Shown here: piece after piece, positions 1 to 8,614 of the stretch | Layout: each line of letters begins with the position of its first letter | Position numbering within the stretch: position 1 is the stretch's first letter | Origin: Pontixanthobacter rizhaonensis | GTDB lineage: Bacteria; Pseudomonadota; Alphaproteobacteria; Sphingomonadales; Sphingomonadaceae | Length of the DNA: 64,000 nt | Assembly: GCF_012972675.1 (NCBI RefSeq) | Contig: NZ_JABCRE010000002.1 | Location: 981,001-1,045,000, forward strand | Reading direction: 5' to 3' | Position numbers and translations under genes: made by a program | Notes under the pieces: generated by a model | The model's input: the letters and a program-made list of their open reading frames with translations, nothing else | Told to the model about the DNA's origin: nothing | Database searches by the model: none

Positions 1-29
1 AAGGCATTGCGTTTATCGGCGGCACTCAT
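1..29 (-). CDS. start of an unidentified protein (partial, runs off left edge)
   Basis: An ATG on the minus strand at 29-27 overlaps the TGA of the next gene by four bases (ATGA). This is the translational coupling seen throughout this operon. Only the first nine codons are inside the window (MSAADKRNA), so no family can be named. The call rests on the overlap alone. Confidence 0.45.
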
Positions 30-406
30 TCGGGTATCTCCACATGATTGGCTTCGTCGCTGCTGCCATCAATTTCTCTGGCCGTGCTGGGTTTAGTCTC
101 ACTGCCATCGGCATTGACGGCGGTGTCTTCACCATCATTGAACAACGACATTATCGGATTGCGAGCGAACCATAGAGCTATGGCGGCTACAAGAACCACC
201 AGGATACCACGTTGGTCGCTCGCTTTGGCCGATGCCTGTTCCAACACATCATGCGCGCCTTCTGTCATCCGATTGGCAAACCGCTTGCCAATGTTTTTGG
301 CACTGTGGTCTTGTTTGACCTGTTCAATGTCTGCTTTGACGACAGCTAGCGCGCTGTCGCGCAAAACTTTATCCTCGCGCAATTGACGATCAAATTTATC
401 GCTCAT
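26..406 (-). CDS. small one-helix membrane protein, DUF3618-like
   Basis: This 126-residue protein has a charged, probably helical N-terminal half (about residues 1-65, rich in K, R, E, Q), one hydrophobic segment at about 68-87 and an acidic, disordered-looking C-terminal tail. The layout resembles the short DUF3618-type proteins that follow holin-like DUF1469 genes in alphaproteobacteria. The family name is inferred from layout and context; I see no diagnostic motif. Its ATG overlaps the stop of the upstream holin-like gene by four bases, so the two are translated together. A role at the inner membrane in envelope stress is plausible but unproven. Confidence 0.6.
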   Translation of the reverse strand: MSDKFDRQLREDKVLRDSALAVVKADIEQVKQDHSAKNIGKRFANRMTEGAHDVLEQASAKASDQRGILVVLVAAIALWFARNPIMSLFNDGEDTAVNADGSETKPSTAREIDGSSDEANHVEIPE

Positions 407-822
407 TGCTCACTATCCTCAGCGGCGCCGGTTTTAAACGCGTTGGACAGGCTTAGAAACTTGGCCCGTGCCATCCATAGGAACGCAGCAACGCCAATCA
501 AAAGCCCGCCAACTACAGCGAGAGTAGCACCGCCAGGGCCCATTAGCGGTATCAAAGTAATTATTCCGCCGATGACAGCGCCAATCAGGGCAAGATGCAG
601 GAACGCCAATGCGGCCAGAATGTAGATAACACCCGACTTTGACCGGTTGGCCGCAAGCGAAATTCGCGACTTTTGAAAAGCCAGCTCGGCTTCCACATAC
701 GTTTTGCCATCGTCGATGAGCGCATTGACGTCAGCCTGCAAGGAGCGGTCCAATTCTGGCCGCTCCTCGATAGGTTCATTGGCGTCGTTCTCTGGCTCGC
801 CGGAGTGATTACTGTTCGTCAT
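403..822 (-). CDS. holin-like membrane protein (DUF1469 / Phage_holin_3_6 family)
   Basis: This 139-residue protein has an acidic N-terminus (about 1-25), an amphipathic stretch ending in AELAFQKSRISLAANRSKSG, and two adjacent hydrophobic segments (about 65-92 and 98-118) rich in Gly and Ala. This is the usual shape of the DUF1469 family, which is named for likeness to phage holins but is mostly chromosomal. It lies between a DUF883-like gene upstream and a one-helix gene downstream, a common trio in Proteobacteria often linked to stationary-phase or osmotic stress. No phage genes are nearby, so a lysis function is unlikely. Confidence 0.75.
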   Translation of the reverse strand: MTNSNHSGEPENDANEPIEERPELDRSLQADVNALIDDGKTYVEAELAFQKSRISLAANRSKSGVIYILAALAFLHLALIGAVIGGIITLIPLMGPGGATLAVVGGLLIGVAAFLWMARAKFLSLSNAFKTGAAEDSEQ

Positions 823-861
823 TTGGTCGCCCTAGCGCGGACTGCGTCCACTAGCGAGAGC

Positions 862-1416
862 TTAGCGGCTGCTGCTGAACAGCCGCGCCACCATAAAGCC
901 GATTACTGCCGCAATCCCGATAGCGGTGCCGGGGCTTTTGCGGACGGCTGCACGCGCATCCTCGCCAAGCTCTTCAACGCTTTTATTATCAATCTTAGCC
1001 GCAGTTTCTTGCAGGCTGCGTGACGCGCTGCGTGCGTAATCGCCATATTTTTCGCCAAGTTTCTCATCGATCAGTCCGGCGTTTTCGGACACAACTTTTC
1101 CAAGTGTAGCAATGCCGTCGCTGGTTTTCGCTTTGGCTTCAACAGCCAGTTCGCCAGCCCGTTCTTTGGCGTCACCGGCCCAGTCTTCGGAACGAACCTT
1201 CGCTTCATCGCGGTAGGCGGCTGCTCGCGTTGCGGCTTCACCCTTAAGGGCGGCCGCGCCCGCTTTCGCTTCTTCCAGCGCCGTATTGAAACGTGTCTTG
1301 GCCTCGTCGGTCGCTTCGACCTTTTTAGCCGGAGCCGCTTTCTTTGCTGCGGGCTTACGTGCTGCCGGCTTTTTTGCGGCTGCAGGTTTGGTGGTGGTTT
1401 TCTTTGCTTCTGCCAT
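862..1416 (-). CDS. Lys/Ala-rich DUF883 (YqjD/ElaB)-like membrane-anchored protein
   Basis: The start is placed at the ATG at 1416, seven bases after a clear GAGGG ribosome site; an upstream in-frame ATG at 1437 lacks one. The 184-residue protein opens with a Lys/Ala/Pro repeat tract (residues ~5-35, units like KKPAARKPAAKK) resembling histone H1 tails. A long Ala/Glu/Lys helical region follows. It ends with a short Ala/Gly/Ile hydrophobic anchor and Arg near the C-terminus, as in YqjD/ElaB proteins that tether ribosomes or nucleoid material to the inner membrane. The basic tail suggests nucleic-acid binding; this is inference. It is first gene of the operon 862-1. Confidence 0.72.
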   Translation of the reverse strand: MAEAKKTTTKPAAAKKPAARKPAAKKAAPAKKVEATDEAKTRFNTALEEAKAGAAALKGEAATRAAAYRDEAKVRSEDWAGDAKERAGELAVEAKAKTSDGIATLGKVVSENAGLIDEKLGEKYGDYARSASRSLQETAAKIDNKSVEELGEDARAAVRKSPGTAIGIAAVIGFMVARLFSSSR

Positions 1417-1593
1417 GAGTATTCCCTCGTATTCCATTCAATATGTTGACCAGTTCGCTTGCGATGCACCACGCGGGATGCTTCTGCATACGGTTTCTGG
1501 CCGCTCAATATTACAACGCAACTTGCGCCCTTTTGTTCCTGCGAATAAGGCCACATTGCACGCTGATCCACTACCAATATGGCGGTGTATTAG

Positions 1594-2913
<1,320 letters not shown>

Positions 2914-2970
2914 TCGGGTTGACCCTCTCTCTGCAAGGCATAGGATGCGCAGCAGAGAGAGGAGAGTGGC

Positions 2971-4044
2971 TTGGAGAGATTCCCAACCACGCCGGATGAT
3001 ATTGAAGGGGCATTTCTAAGCGCGGCATTAGATGCGCAGGTAGTGTCATGCAGCAGCGTACCTATTGGTGCCGGGCTAGTGGGTGATAGCGCGCGAATAT
3101 CAATTGAATATGCGCACCCCAATAGTGGGCCGGCAACTATCGCTGCAAAGTTTCCTGCGGCAGACCCGACAAGCAAAGGTACTGCGGTATCAATGCAGCT
3201 ATATGAAAGGGAAGTCGGCTTTTATCGCGAAATCGCACCGAACATCGGTACGCGCACACCGATCACATATTTCGCAGAGCATGAGAAAGAGAGCGGCAAT
3301 TTTCTGCTCTTGATGGAAGATTGCGGTCCTGCACAGCAAGGCGATCAACTGGCTAGTTGCTCAGTTTCCCAAGCCAGAGCGGCCATTAAGGCGCTGGCCG
3401 CTTTGCACGGCCCCACTTACGAAAACCCGGAATATCAGAATCTGCCATTCCTCGCGCCAAACCCTGACGTTAGAGCATTTGCTGCCGCCGGATACCCCGG
3501 GGCGAGTGGGAAATTTTCGTCAACATATGCCGGAAAGATACCAGATGATGTTCTGGCGTATATCTGCTCGCTTGCCGATCATTCGGAACAGTATTTCCTC
3601 GGCGAAAGTGGTCCGGCACCGTGCGTGATTCACGGCGACTTTCGCCTTGATAACATGCTGTTTGATATTGCTGGCGGCACAGAACCCGTCGCCATTCTGG
3701 ATTGGCAGACCATCGCATTGGGTCATCCTTTGACAGATCTTGGCTATTTCATGGGAGCAGGAATTGGCAGTGGTCTGCGGCGCGAGAACGAGGTCGAATT
3801 TCTGGAGCTTTACCGCGGTGAATTGGTTGCTCAGGGCGGGCCGGATCTTGGTGATATCCGCGTTTCTGATGAGTATGCGCGCGGCGCATTGCACGGCATT
3901 TCAACAGCCGTGTTTAGTGCCGCCTTCGTGGAGCATACGGACCGAAGCGAAGCGATTTTTCAATCCATGGCAGTAGGCGGCGCAGAGCTGGCTATGGAGA
4001 TCGACGCAATGCGCATATTGGAGGGTGTTGATGGTGCTGAGTAG
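2971..4044 (+). CDS. aminoglycoside/choline-kinase-fold phosphotransferase
   Basis: This 357-residue protein has the APH/EcKinase-type kinase fold. The catalytic loop is HGDFRLDN (His221, Asp223, Asn228) and the metal-binding Asp is in ILDWQ (Asp244). The N-lobe carries an AAKF-like lysine at about residue 59. The likely start is TTG at 2971, just behind a strong AGAGAGGAGAG ribosome site; no better ATG exists. The substrate is unknown. Relatives in sphingomonads and mycobacteria act, or are thought to act, on lipid, steroid or small-alcohol substrates rather than antibiotics. It overlaps the next gene and is probably co-translated with it, so the pair likely works in one pathway. Confidence 0.85.
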   Translation: MERFPTTPDDIEGAFLSAALDAQVVSCSSVPIGAGLVGDSARISIEYAHPNSGPATIAAKFPAADPTSKGTAVSMQLYEREVGFYREIAPNIGTRTPITYFAEHEKESGNFLLLMEDCGPAQQGDQLASCSVSQARAAIKALAALHGPTYENPEYQNLPFLAPNPDVRAFAAAGYPGASGKFSSTYAGKIPDDVLAYICSLADHSEQYFLGESGPAPCVIHGDFRLDNMLFDIAGGTEPVAILDWQTIALGHPLTDLGYFMGAGIGSGLRRENEVEFLELYRGELVAQGGPDLGDIRVSDEYARGALHGISTAVFSAAFVEHTDRSEAIFQSMAVGGAELAMEIDAMRILEGVDGAE

Positions 4045-5122
4045 AGGTGATGAATATCCGATCCATCAGACACCGGAACCGGTGGCATATTCCGGAACGG
4101 ACCGGAATTTCTATGATCGCTATTTCTTCAATGGCTATGCCCCTGATGGTATTGAGTTTTTTGCACTGGCATTTGGCGTATATCCTCATTTGGATGTCGC
4201 AGATGCCCATTTTTGCGTCATCAGAGACGGTGTTCAGCATTGTATTCATGCCAGCCGCGAATTGGGTATGGAGCGGATGGAGCTATCCGTCGGCCCGATA
4301 AATATTGAGATCATCGAGCCACTGCACAAAATCCGGGTGAGCGTTGCAGAAACTGACGGAATATCTGCCCAATTTGAATTCAGCGGCAGAGCGTTCCCCA
4401 TAGAAGAGCCTCGCTTCACCCACCGCATCGGGCCGCGGACCTTTATGGACTATACGCGAATGACCCAAAATGGCGGCTACACCGGGGAAATCACCGTGGA
4501 TGGCGATACCCGTAGACTGGCTGATGGCACCTTGGGAACACGTGATCGAAGCTGGGGCGTAAGGCCGGTTGGAGCGCGGGATACGCAACCAATGCCAGGC
4601 GTGCCTGCGCCGACTTTCTTTTGGCAATGGACACCGATCAATCTGCCGAGTGGCAGCGTATTCTGGCATAAGAATGCACATCCGGATGGCACCAACTGGA
4701 ACAGCCGCGCAGCGTGGGTGCCATTGGGCGGAGGCATAGATGATGTGGTTGAAGGCGAAGGGCGACTGACTTCAACTTTGAAAAGCGGCAGTCGCTGGCC
4801 GAGCTCTGCTCAGCTCCAGCTCAACGTGCCGGGCGCGCCGGATAGCATCCAGCTGACACCGCAATCGCGCTTTCAGATGCGCGGGCTAGGGTACACCTCA
4901 CCAGATTGGGGACACGGTCAACATCAAGGCCCATTGAAAGTAGCGCGTGAAGATATCGGGCTGGAAGAACTGAATCCCCTCCAACCCGAAAATTTACACG
5001 TACAAATGATTTGTAATGCCGCCGCAAGCAATGGCGAGACCGGCATCGGTATATTAGAACAATTGATCCTCGGGCCCTATGCGCCGCTAGGCCTCAAAGA
5101 GTATTTCGACGGAGGCAGTTAA
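4031..5122 (+). CDS. CrtC/AttH-like lipocalin-fold protein of unknown function
   Basis: This 363-residue protein is rich in beta-strand-forming residues and aromatic amino acids. It carries the motif [13 protein letters not shown] near residue 170, typical of the AttH/CrtC (hydroxyneurosporene hydratase-like) lipocalin-type superfamily. No signal peptide or membrane segment is evident. The ATG at 4031 lies inside the end of the phosphotransferase gene, and a GTG at 4025 is an alternative. The coupling to a kinase-fold enzyme suggests handling of a hydrophobic substrate that one partner phosphorylates. The substrate cannot be inferred. Confidence 0.65.
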   Translation: MVLSRGDEYPIHQTPEPVAYSGTDRNFYDRYFFNGYAPDGIEFFALAFGVYPHLDVADAHFCVIRDGVQHCIHASRELGMERMELSVGPINIEIIEPLHKIRVSVAETDGISAQFEFSGRAFPIEEPRFTHRIGPRTFMDYTRMTQNGGYTGEITVDGDTRRLADGTLGTRDRSWGVRPVGARDTQPMPGVPAPTFFWQWTPINLPSGSVFWHKNAHPDGTNWNSRAAWVPLGGGIDDVVEGEGRLTSTLKSGSRWPSSAQLQLNVPGAPDSIQLTPQSRFQMRGLGYTSPDWGHGQHQGPLKVAREDIGLEELNPLQPENLHVQMICNAAASNGETGIGILEQLILGPYAPLGLKEYFDGGS

Positions 5123-5541
5123 CCTGCAAATTGTGCCTGTAGATTGAGCAGGGCGAGGGCCGCTTTAGCCGCTTCACCGCCTTTGTTCATTTGTGCGGGA
5201 TCCGCTCTAACAATAGCTTGCTGCTCGTTCTCGGTTGTCAGGATGCCGTTACCAATCGCAATCCCGTCCATCGTCAAAGCCATGATTCCGCGGGCGCTTT
5301 CGCCGGCAACAATCTCGAAGTGATACGTCTCACCGCGAATAACCACGCCGATTGCCACGAACCCTGCATATTGCTGACTTTCGACAGCAAGCGAGATGGC
5401 GCCGGGTATCTCCAAAGCGCCAGGAACGGTGAGCACATCAACGTCATGGCCTGCATCTTCCAATGCAGAGCGTGCACCAGATACGAGCATATCGTTCAGG
5501 TGGTCATAAAATCGGGCTTCAACGATCAAAAAACGGGCCAT
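5119..5541 (-). CDS. ribH: 6,7-dimethyl-8-ribityllumazine synthase
   Basis: This enzyme catalyses the penultimate step of riboflavin synthesis, joining 5-amino-6-ribitylaminouracil with 3,4-dihydroxy-2-butanone 4-phosphate. The 140-residue length is normal. Motifs seen are [14 protein letters not shown] (substrate pocket) and [18 protein letters not shown] (phosphate-binding and catalytic His region). It is not clustered with other rib genes here. Its stop overlaps the stop of the convergent lipocalin-like gene. No FMN riboswitch consensus is visible in the 212-bp leader region, so regulation by that route is not supported. Confidence 0.96.
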   Translation of the reverse strand: MARFLIVEARFYDHLNDMLVSGARSALEDAGHDVDVLTVPGALEIPGAISLAVESQQYAGFVAIGVVIRGETYHFEIVAGESARGIMALTMDGIAIGNGILTTENEQQAIVRADPAQMNKGGEAAKAALALLNLQAQFAG

Positions 5542-5677
5542 TACGTACTCCTATGAGTGCGCCCTAGCCACTGGGGCAGCAAGAAGAAACCTTCATCTGC
5601 ATCTCAAAATCCTGAACAGCTATTTGTGCCGACCAAATTATGGTTTACAAACTGGAAACAGCGTGTGTGACCGGAAG

Positions 5678-5706
5678 CACAACTGATTGCGCATTTGTCC
5701 TATAAT
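5678..5706 (+). promoter_or_regulatory. putative sigma70-type promoter for the 5754-7378 operon
   Basis: A perfect TATAAT (-10) lies at 5701-5706, about 48 bases before the ATG at 5754. No good -35 is present at the right spacing (CACAAC at best), so strength is uncertain. The gene itself has a G-rich ribosome site (AAGGGGGG) just before ATG. Confidence 0.35.
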
Positions 5707-5753
5707 GAGCGTAGCGGACGTAGGATTGAACGGTTCGTTGAGAAGGGGGGCGC

Positions 5754-6320
5754 ATGAACCAAGATACAAAATATGCCGGGGCACTGATCGCATTTGGGGT
5801 GCTTTGTGTCTTAACCGGATTTAGCGTTTGGCTGGCGTGGAATACCCACGCCGCCGCATATATTGTTGACCCGGACGAGCTTGAGTCAGAGCTGCTGTTC
5901 CCTTGGCGTATTGCAACGTTTTTCATGGAACTGGGTACCGGCATCAACGCGATGCTGGCCGGTGTGTTTGCGATCGTTACTGCGGTGACAGGTTGGATGA
6001 CCGAGATATTCGCAAAGCGTTGGCAGCTTGCTGCTATCATCGTCCTTTGTGTCGCTGGGCTTCTTTCCATCATCTATACCATGGTGGAAATTGGCACGGA
6101 TGGCTTGTCTCAACTGCGGTTTTATGGCGAACTTTATACCGACCTTCCGGATCAAGAAAGCATCGCAGAGACAACATCAGCATTCAGAGCCTTTGGCAGT
6201 CAATTGATTGCTGCATTTTCGTTCTTTCTCGCTTCCCGATTGGGTATTTCAATCGCATCCGACGGCGGCCGGGTGCGGCAATTTATCGGTAAAACACTTG
6301 GTAAGGATGACGGAGAATGA
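5754..6320 (+). CDS. four-helix inner-membrane protein, unknown function
   Basis: This 188-residue protein has four hydrophobic segments at about 7-29, 58-82, 87-112 and 145-167, with a soluble acidic stretch between the first two (VDPDELESELL). The C-terminus is short and basic/acidic. I do not recognise a family. Its stop overlaps the start of the secreted-protein gene downstream (ATGA), so the two probably form a membrane/periplasm pair. Codon use looks like its neighbours. Confidence 0.7.
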   Translation: MNQDTKYAGALIAFGVLCVLTGFSVWLAWNTHAAAYIVDPDELESELLFPWRIATFFMELGTGINAMLAGVFAIVTAVTGWMTEIFAKRWQLAAIIVLCVAGLLSIIYTMVEIGTDGLSQLRFYGELYTDLPDQESIAETTSAFRAFGSQLIAAFSFFLASRLGISIASDGGRVRQFIGKTLGKDDGE

Positions 6321-7378
6321 AGCAGGTATTGCGACGGGCAGTAGCGTTTACAGCGACCCTCACTGCATCCGTTCCGATGGCGGCTCAGGCACAAAGCGTT
6401 GAGAATAACGTGCCTATCGTATTAACGTGGAACAATGAGGGCGGGGCCCCTACCGGGGCAGCGTTTGATACACGCAGCGGGGTCAAGACGTTTGAAAAGC
6501 AAAACAGGCGTTTGGTCGGGTCGCGGTCCAGCTCAGGCCAGGTTGTTGCTCATGATATATCGGTGAACTTTAAGGAGTTCTCTGTTCCGCTCACCATTCA
6601 TACTTGGGCTGATGACACCCGGGTTCAGATCAATACTGAACTCTGGTCGGTCAGTTGCAGACCAGCTGATGTTCGGCGGATCAATGCGGTCAACAGCAGT
6701 TCCGGGCAAACCAAGATTATCGGCGCAATCATAGCGGCACATTATATCGCCGAAGCAGTTGGAACAGCGTGCCCTAAACCCGTACGGACCAAGATGCGGC
6801 AAAAGTACTTCACCTTGTCATGCAATCTCGCAAAGAAAGTCGATTTCTTCGGTTTGTCACAGGATGCAATGCGGGCCTATGCCATTAGCAAGGACACGGG
6901 GCAACGCGAAGCAGAGGCATGTCAGAGGGCTGTGCAGGGAGAGGCATTTCGCAAACTCAATGGCCGACTTGAACAGCGCATGCGCAAGAACGACCTATCG
7001 TCCGATCAAATTGCGCAGGCTCGCGAAATCAAGGCTGCTTTGGTAAATCTGTCGACTGACCCAGCTTGGTCTGAGGGTGCGGCGCAGTTCGATTTGGATG
7101 CCAATACCTTGGCAGCCTACGAAGCTAAACTTACCTACCGGGAATCCATTCTGGCCTCTAACGACAGGAATTACGCGGAAGCGTTGACGCTGAACCAAAA
7201 GCTGCAAGGTCAGCTGGATGATGCAGATGGCCGGAGAGTTCTGGGAAAGGTGAGTATTAACGAACGCCTTCTTACTCAAGATGCCGCATTCTTTACGACA
7301 AGAATTGATCAGGCAGCAGCGCAAGAGGCACTGAATTCTGCTGCCGCTACGGCCAACATTGACCAATCCGGCATCTGA
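6317..7378 (+). CDS. secreted (periplasmic) protein of unknown function
   Basis: This 353-residue protein has a Sec signal peptide (basic MKQVLRRA, hydrophobic core, cleavage likely after AQA near residue 26). The mature part has four cysteines (in SVSCRPA, GTACPKP, TLSCNLA and EACQRA) that could form two disulfides in the periplasm. The C-terminal ~130 residues are Ala/Gln/Leu-rich and probably helical or coiled coil. I do not recognise a family. It is translationally coupled to the four-helix membrane protein upstream, and the tRNA-Lys gene follows on the opposite strand. An envelope role is a guess from localisation only. Confidence 0.7.
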   Translation: MKQVLRRAVAFTATLTASVPMAAQAQSVENNVPIVLTWNNEGGAPTGAAFDTRSGVKTFEKQNRRLVGSRSSSGQVVAHDISVNFKEFSVPLTIHTWADDTRVQINTELWSVSCRPADVRRINAVNSSSGQTKIIGAIIAAHYIAEAVGTACPKPVRTKMRQKYFTLSCNLAKKVDFFGLSQDAMRAYAISKDTGQREAEACQRAVQGEAFRKLNGRLEQRMRKNDLSSDQIAQAREIKAALVNLSTDPAWSEGAAQFDLDANTLAAYEAKLTYRESILASNDRNYAEALTLNQKLQGQLDDADGRRVLGKVSINERLLTQDAAFFTTRIDQAAAQEALNSAAATANIDQSGI

Positions 7379-7393
7379 CTTTTGAAATAAAGG

Positions 7394-7469
7394 TGGTGGA
7401 CGCACCAGGGTTCGAACCTGGGACATGCTGATTAAGAGTCAGCTGCTCTACCAACTGAGCTATGCGTCC
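7394..7469 (-). tRNA. tRNA-Lys (anticodon CTT)
   Basis: The full cloverleaf can be drawn on the minus strand: acceptor GGACGCA/TGCGTCC with discriminator A, D arm GCTC...GAGC, anticodon stem GCTGA/TCAGC with loop CTCTTAA (anticodon CTT, reading AAG), and T arm CCAGG-TTCGAAC-CCTGG. The CCA end is encoded (7394-7396). It lies 26 bp downstream of rodA on the same strand and may be co-transcribed with it. Confidence 0.97.
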
Positions 7470-7495
7470 ACATACTCTGCATGCAGTGCGCTTGC

Positions 7496-8614
7496 CTATC
7501 TAATGAAGCCAGACCGGTTCTGTTCCCGGTTCCACCGATTGACCATCATTAAAGTGCCAATGCAGATCATGTTGGTCATCATGGATGATCCGCCGTGGCT
7601 CATAAATGGCAACGGTATGCCAACCACGGGTGCCAGCCCCATGACCATCATCAGATTGATCGCAACGTAGAAGAACATTGTTGCCACCATGCCTGCAGCC
7701 AACAGCTTGGCGAACCGGTCATTGGCAGTCTTTGCAACGTTGAGACCCCACCGCATTATCAACGCGAAGATGAGGAGCACCAGAATACCGCCCAACAGGC
7801 CCCATTCTTCAGCCATCGTGGCGAAGACAAAATCCGTGTGCGGCTCCGGCAGATAATTGAGGTGGCTTTGAGAACCTTCGTTGAAACCTTTGCCAGAAAA
7901 ACCGCCAGACCCGATGGCAATTTTCGATTGGGTGATGTGATAGCCTGACCCCAGCGGGTCGCTTTCGGGATCGAGGAATGTTGTGACCCGTCTTTGCTGA
8001 TAATCCTGCAAGCCGAAGAAAAACGCCAGGGGGGTCGCGATCGCAGCAGCCACGCCGCCAGCGACAAACCAGCGCATGGGCACCCCCGCAAGAAACATTA
8101 CAACAACCCCGCAGAATACGATCGCCAGCGACGTTCCCAGATCGGGTTGAAGCAGCACCAAGCCGACCGGTGCAATAATCAGGGCCGCAGCGGGCACTAC
8201 AGCCCTCCAGCTTGCGATCATCCCGCTGGGCAAAGTTCCGTAAAAGCTCGCTAAGGCCAGAACGATTGTCGGCTTCATCAATTCGGATGGCTGGATCCGC
8301 AAAAAGCCCAGCTCTAGCCACCGCTGGCTGCCACCTTTAACCGCGCCCATCACTTCCACACCGACCAGCATGATCAGAACGACACCGAAAACCAGGTACG
8401 CAGCCGACTTCACGAAATTGCGTGGAAACCACACAATGATCGAAGCCATCACGAAGAACACGGCAAACCTGATCAGGTGGGAGCTAGCGAACGGTTGGAA
8501 ATTACCACCGGCCGCCGAATATAAAACGGCCCCACCAAACGCCACCAGAATGAATAGCGGGATCAGCATTTGCCAAGGTTGGCGCGCGATCGGTGCGGGA
8601 ATTACAGAATTCAT
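7496..8614 (-). CDS. rodA: peptidoglycan glycosyltransferase RodA (SEDS family)
   Basis: RodA polymerises glycan strands for side-wall elongation, with PBP2 as its transpeptidase partner. The 372-residue protein is a polytopic membrane protein of about ten helices. Conserved SEDS stretches are visible: QPSELMKP, LLQPDLGTSL, GSGGFSGKGFNEGSQSHLNYLPEPHTDFVFA (in parts) and the C-terminal MSHGGSSM. The ATG overlaps the stop of the PBP2 gene by four bases. It is the last protein gene of the mreB-mreC-mreD-mrdA-rodA operon. Confidence 0.97.
   Translation of the reverse strand: MNSVIPAPIARQPWQMLIPLFILVAFGGAVLYSAAGGNFQPFASSHLIRFAVFFVMASIIVWFPRNFVKSAAYLVFGVVLIMLVGVEVMGAVKGGSQRWLELGFLRIQPSELMKPTIVLALASFYGTLPSGMIASWRAVVPAAALIIAPVGLVLLQPDLGTSLAIVFCGVVVMFLAGVPMRWFVAGGVAAAIATPLAFFFGLQDYQQRRVTTFLDPESDPLGSGYHITQSKIAIGSGGFSGKGFNEGSQSHLNYLPEPHTDFVFATMAEEWGLLGGILVLLIFALIMRWGLNVAKTANDRFAKLLAAGMVATMFFYVAINLMMVMGLAPVVGIPLPFMSHGGSSMMTNMICIGTLMMVNRWNREQNRSGFIR

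Noticed and set aside
403-822. Phage remnant because of a holin-family protein
   Set aside because: DUF1469 proteins are ordinary chromosomal genes, and no phage structural, integrase or lysin genes lie nearby.
5542-5753. FMN riboswitch upstream of ribH
   Set aside because: No conserved RFN-element stretches are visible in either orientation.
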